A DNA stretch of 8,308 nt from contig JAFZPS010000013.1 in assembly GCA_017550205.1 (NCBI GenBank), positions 1-8,308 of the forward strand, in the 5' to 3' direction. Position 1 is the stretch's first letter. Every line of letters starts with the position of its first letter. This DNA comes from Bacilli bacterium (lineage in GTDB: Bacteria; Bacillota_I; Bacilli_A; RF39; UBA660). This document shows, one piece after another, positions 6,039 to 8,308 of the stretch. The position numbers and the translations under genes are program-made. The notes under the pieces are model-generated. The model had not been told where the DNA came from, searched no databases, and worked only from the letters and a program-made list of their open reading frames with translations.

Positions 6039-7230
6039 ATCTATTTGACCAACTACTTGGGAAATTAATTAAACTGTCTGGATTAATTAATCTATTTGTA
6101 TAAGTTCCATAATCACAACCACCATTTTTCCAATGGCAATTAGCTATTTCTAAGTGTAGGTGTTCTCCTGTTGAACATCCACTAGTTCCCATATATCCAA
6201 TTATATTATCTTTAGATACATATTGTCCTACCCAAATATTACCATAACTGCTTAAGTGAACATATGATGAATAGATATATCTTCCATTATAGTTATGTTT
6301 TATAACTACGATTTTAGCATTTCCATTACACCAATAGCTACACCAATAACCACTAGTACAAGCATCTGTATATATGGCATGAATCATTCCTGAAGCAATT
6401 GGGTGAATAGCAATATTTCTATTACTACTACTTATATCGACACCCATGTGTCCATTCCACATACCTCTTACATAATATCCATAATCAATTGGTCTTGAGA
6501 AGAATCCTACACTTGGAAGAGATCCTCCTGAGGCTTGGGCTATACGGAATTCACAAGCTTGAATATCTTCTGTAGCTCCACAACCTAGACTCTTATAATA
6601 TTTAACACTTTCTCTTGCAGAATTTATTTGTTCCTGAATAGATGGCATACTTTCTCTTAGTTTTTCTGAATCTGCTTCAATACGAGCTTGTTCTCTCTTT
6701 AATTCTTGTTTTAATCCTTTTAACTCTTCTTCTTTTTTTCTTAATTCTTCTTGAGTAGCTTGATTCTTTTTAATTAACTCTTCTAATTCTTTCATTATTT
6801 TATTATTATACTCAGTTAATTGTTCTACTATAGATAAACGATAAATCATATCAGTTATATCATTAGCTCCAAAAGCATATTCTAGATAAGCATTTTCTCC
6901 ATTAGAAACTTGATAGTAAGAAATTATATTTTTACTTTCTTCACTTTTTCTTTCTATTTCTTTTTGGCTTGCTTCTATTTCTTCTTGTAGTCTTTCTATT
7001 TCAGCTTCTGCTTCTTCTATTTGATTTTCTATATTAGCTATTTTCTTTTTAATTGCTACTACTTCAGCTTCATTTTTAGCTAAATTAGCTTTCTTATTTT
7101 CCATTTCTTGTGTATATTTAGCAACTTCATTTTCGAATTCTTGTATAGTCTTTGCACTAGTATCTATTGGTAGTGCTATGAAAGATACTAATAACAAAAT
7201 TATTGAAGTTCCTACTAATATTTTTTTCAT
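6037..7230 (-). CDS. Secreted coiled-coil M23 peptidoglycan endopeptidase (FtsEX partner)
   Basis: The 397-residue protein begins with a signal peptide (MKKI followed by a hydrophobic run, likely cut after TSA at residue 26). Residues about 27-215 are rich in Glu and Lys with heptad-like spacing and form a long coiled coil, broken near 105-130 as in PcsB/CwlO-type N-terminal domains. A linker around 230-245 leads to an M23 (LytM) domain. Its zinc and catalytic residues are all present: H261 and D265 in GHMGVD, H325 in YVHLS, and H357/H359 in GEHLHLE. It should therefore be an active endopeptidase cutting peptidoglycan cross-bridges or stem peptides, not a degenerate activator like EnvC. Eight cysteines (217, 226, 291, 297, 301, 352, 365, 372) lie in the mature part. 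The start overlaps the ftsX stop by one base (TAATG) with only a weak AAAGA upstream, so translation probably depends on coupling. The pairing with FtsEX is inferred from operon position and domain plan. Confidence 0.9.
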   Translation of the reverse strand: MKKILVGTSIILLLVSFIALPIDTSAKTIQEFENEVAKYTQEMENKKANLAKNEAEVVAIKKKIANIENQIEEAEAEIERLQEEIEASQKEIERKSEESKNIISYYQVSNGENAYLEYAFGANDITDMIYRLSIVEQLTEYNNKIMKELEELIKKNQATQEELRKKEEELKGLKQELKREQARIEADSEKLRESMPSIQEQINSARESVKYYKSLGCGATEDIQACEFRIAQASGGSLPSVGFFSRPIDYGYYVRGMWNGHMGVDISSSNRNIAIHPIASGMIHAIYTDACTSGYWCSYWCNGNAKIVVIKHNYNGRYIYSSYVHLSSYGNIWVGQYVSKDNIIGYMGTSGCSTGEHLHLEIANCHWKNGGCDYGTYTNRLINPDSLINFPSSWSNR

Positions 7231-8129
7231 TAAATCTTTAAGTACTTTCTTACGGCACTAGCACTACCTATCATACCTACTAATATACCTATTCCTACTA
7301 CTATTAATGCTGTTTGATATATAAATGGTTCTGGAATTATTAATTGAATTAATTTGGAATATAAATATCCATCAAAATGATTATAGAAAACTAAATATCC
7401 ATATGTTGTGAAGGCTACTGGAACGATTGATCCAAATAATCCTAATATCATACCTTCAATTATAAATGGTAATTTTATACTGATATTACTTGCTCCTACT
7501 AATCTCATTATTCCTATTTCTTTACTTCTTGCTGATATTGTTAATTTGATAGTATTAACAATTAAGAATACTGTTACTAATACTAATGCAATAACAACAA
7601 TATAAGTTAATTTTTCTATTGAAGAGAAAGCCTTTACCATTTTATCTACCATACCTTCTCCATATCTTACTACTGATACTTTATCAATAGATTCTATTTT
7701 TAAGGCTGTAGCTTTAATTTTCTCTACATTTTTTACTTTTACTTGGAAAGTATCTTTTAGAGGTGATTCTTCATCACTCCATGTTTCTAATACTGTTTTA
7801 AATACTTCTGATTCTTGTTGCATTTGTTCTTTTACTTCTTTTTTTGTTTGATATGTATATGATTCTACATTTTTAATTTTTTTAATTTTTGTTTCTACTT
7901 CTTCTACATCTTCTTCATCTGCATCAGTATCTAAGAATACAACTATTGTCATATCTTTTTCTATTGCTTGAGTAAAATTTTGAACGTTGAATGATGCTAT
8001 TACTGCAACTGCTACAATAATTAAAGTTATTGTAATACATGAAATTGATGCTAAAGATAGAGAGAAGTTTCTTATTACACTTTTAAAAGCATCTCTTATG
8101 CTTCTTCCTAACATTCTAAATGGCTTCAT
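7230..8129 (-). CDS. ftsX: FtsX, cell-division ABC transporter permease
   Basis: The 299-residue protein matches FtsX in length and layout. There is a short cytoplasmic N-terminus (MKPFRMLGRSIRDAFKSVIR), a first membrane helix at about 22-48, a large outer loop at about 49-172, then three more helices at about 173-195, 219-248 and 268-292. Between helices 2 and 3 lies the ARSKEIGIMRLVGAS stretch (about 200-214) shared by the FtsX/MacB permease family. The outer loop is rich in charged residues and has no cysteine; in known FtsEX systems this loop binds the coiled coil of a hydrolase such as PcsB, CwlO or EnvC. FtsX does not transport; it relays ATP-driven movement from FtsE across the membrane. 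The start is supported by AAAGGA at 8141-8146, 11 bases upstream, and by the ATGA overlap with ftsE. The stop shares one base with the next gene, implying one transcript for all three. Confidence 0.96.
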   Translation of the reverse strand: MKPFRMLGRSIRDAFKSVIRNFSLSLASISCITITLIIVAVAVIASFNVQNFTQAIEKDMTIVVFLDTDADEEDVEEVETKIKKIKNVESYTYQTKKEVKEQMQQESEVFKTVLETWSDEESPLKDTFQVKVKNVEKIKATALKIESIDKVSVVRYGEGMVDKMVKAFSSIEKLTYIVVIALVLVTVFLIVNTIKLTISARSKEIGIMRLVGASNISIKLPFIIEGMILGLFGSIVPVAFTTYGYLVFYNHFDGYLYSKLIQLIIPEPFIYQTALIVVGIGILVGMIGSASAVRKYLKI

Positions 8130-8308
8130 TCTGCATACGTTCCTTTCTGTTTAAATTTTACTAGATGTCCATCTTTTAAAGTAATTACTTGTTTCTTCAT
8201 CTTGTTTACTATTTCTTTATCATGTGTTGCCATGATAATAGTTGTTCCTCTTGTTTTATTGATATCTTCAAGTACTTTCATTACTTCCATACTCATATCT
8301 GGATCTAG
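8126..8308 (-). CDS. ftsE: FtsE, cell-division ABC transporter ATPase (3' end only)
   Basis: Only the last 60 codons are in the window; the start lies beyond the right edge. The translation begins LDPDMSMEVMKVLEDIN, the D-loop and following helix of an ABC ATPase, and continues with TTIIMATHDKEIV, which contains the H-loop histidine that contacts the ATP gamma-phosphate. The tail KMKKQVITLKDGHLV is typical of FtsE. FtsE is the cytoplasmic ATPase that pairs with FtsX and couples ATP use to activation of peptidoglycan hydrolases outside the membrane. The Walker A, Q-loop and signature motifs are outside the window and could not be checked. The TGA stop overlaps the ftsX ATG by four bases (ATGA), so the two are translationally coupled. 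If TGA were read as Trp the frame would gain only six codons, but Trp is TGG elsewhere, so a stop is the simpler reading. Confidence 0.93.
   Translation of the reverse strand, partial: LDPDMSMEVMKVLEDINKTRGTTIIMATHDKEIVNKMKKQVITLKDGHLVKFKQKGTYAE

Noticed and set aside
7408..7605. A 65-codon open frame on the plus strand, hydrophobic
   Set aside because: Antisense to the membrane helices of ftsX; the hydrophobicity comes from the complementary codons.
8126..8129. Possible Mycoplasma-type code with TGA read as Trp
   Set aside because: Extending ftsE through its TGA adds only six codons before a TAG, Trp is TGG in all genes here, and no coding frame is broken by an internal TGA.

Overview
The window is AT-rich, and every supported gene lies on the minus strand, so the order below is given in the direction of transcription (high to low coordinates). 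The base composition, strong AGGAGG-type ribosome binding sites, Rho-independent terminators and Gram-positive secreted proteins point to a low-GC Bacillota of the Bacilli/Erysipelotrichia/RF39-like kind. Trp is read from TGG throughout and ftsE appears to stop at TGA, so the standard bacterial code fits better than the Mycoplasma code. The lineage is an inference from style, not from a marker gene.

Block 1 (8308-6037): the 3' end of ftsE, then ftsX, then a secreted coiled-coil M23 peptidase, all overlapping by 1-4 bases. This is a compact cell-wall hydrolysis operon: FtsE/FtsX form an ABC-type transmembrane switch and the M23 protein is the likely hydrolase it controls. It ends in a clear terminator.

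Block 2 (5943-2081): four single-gene units, each followed by a hairpin-plus-T-tract terminator. They encode a membrane-anchored XRE-type regulator with a Cys-containing outer domain, a small secreted protein of unknown function, a single-pass membrane protein with a two-part outer region, and a soluble 169-residue protein of unknown function. The first three are envelope or surface proteins; none has a function I can name.

Block 3 (1999-1): uvrB, complete with all helicase motifs, followed after one base by the first 16 codons of what looks like a radical SAM protein that runs off the window edge.

The more unusual points are: the probable radical SAM gene coupled to uvrB; an apparently active M23 enzyme with eight cysteines as the FtsEX partner; even numbers of cysteines in several outer domains; a transmembrane regulator next to a secreted orphan with a palindrome in its own promoter region; and two promoters whose -35 box lies inside the preceding terminator. 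No mobile element, CRISPR array, tRNA or rRNA was seen, and no gene-free stretch exceeds about 100 bases.
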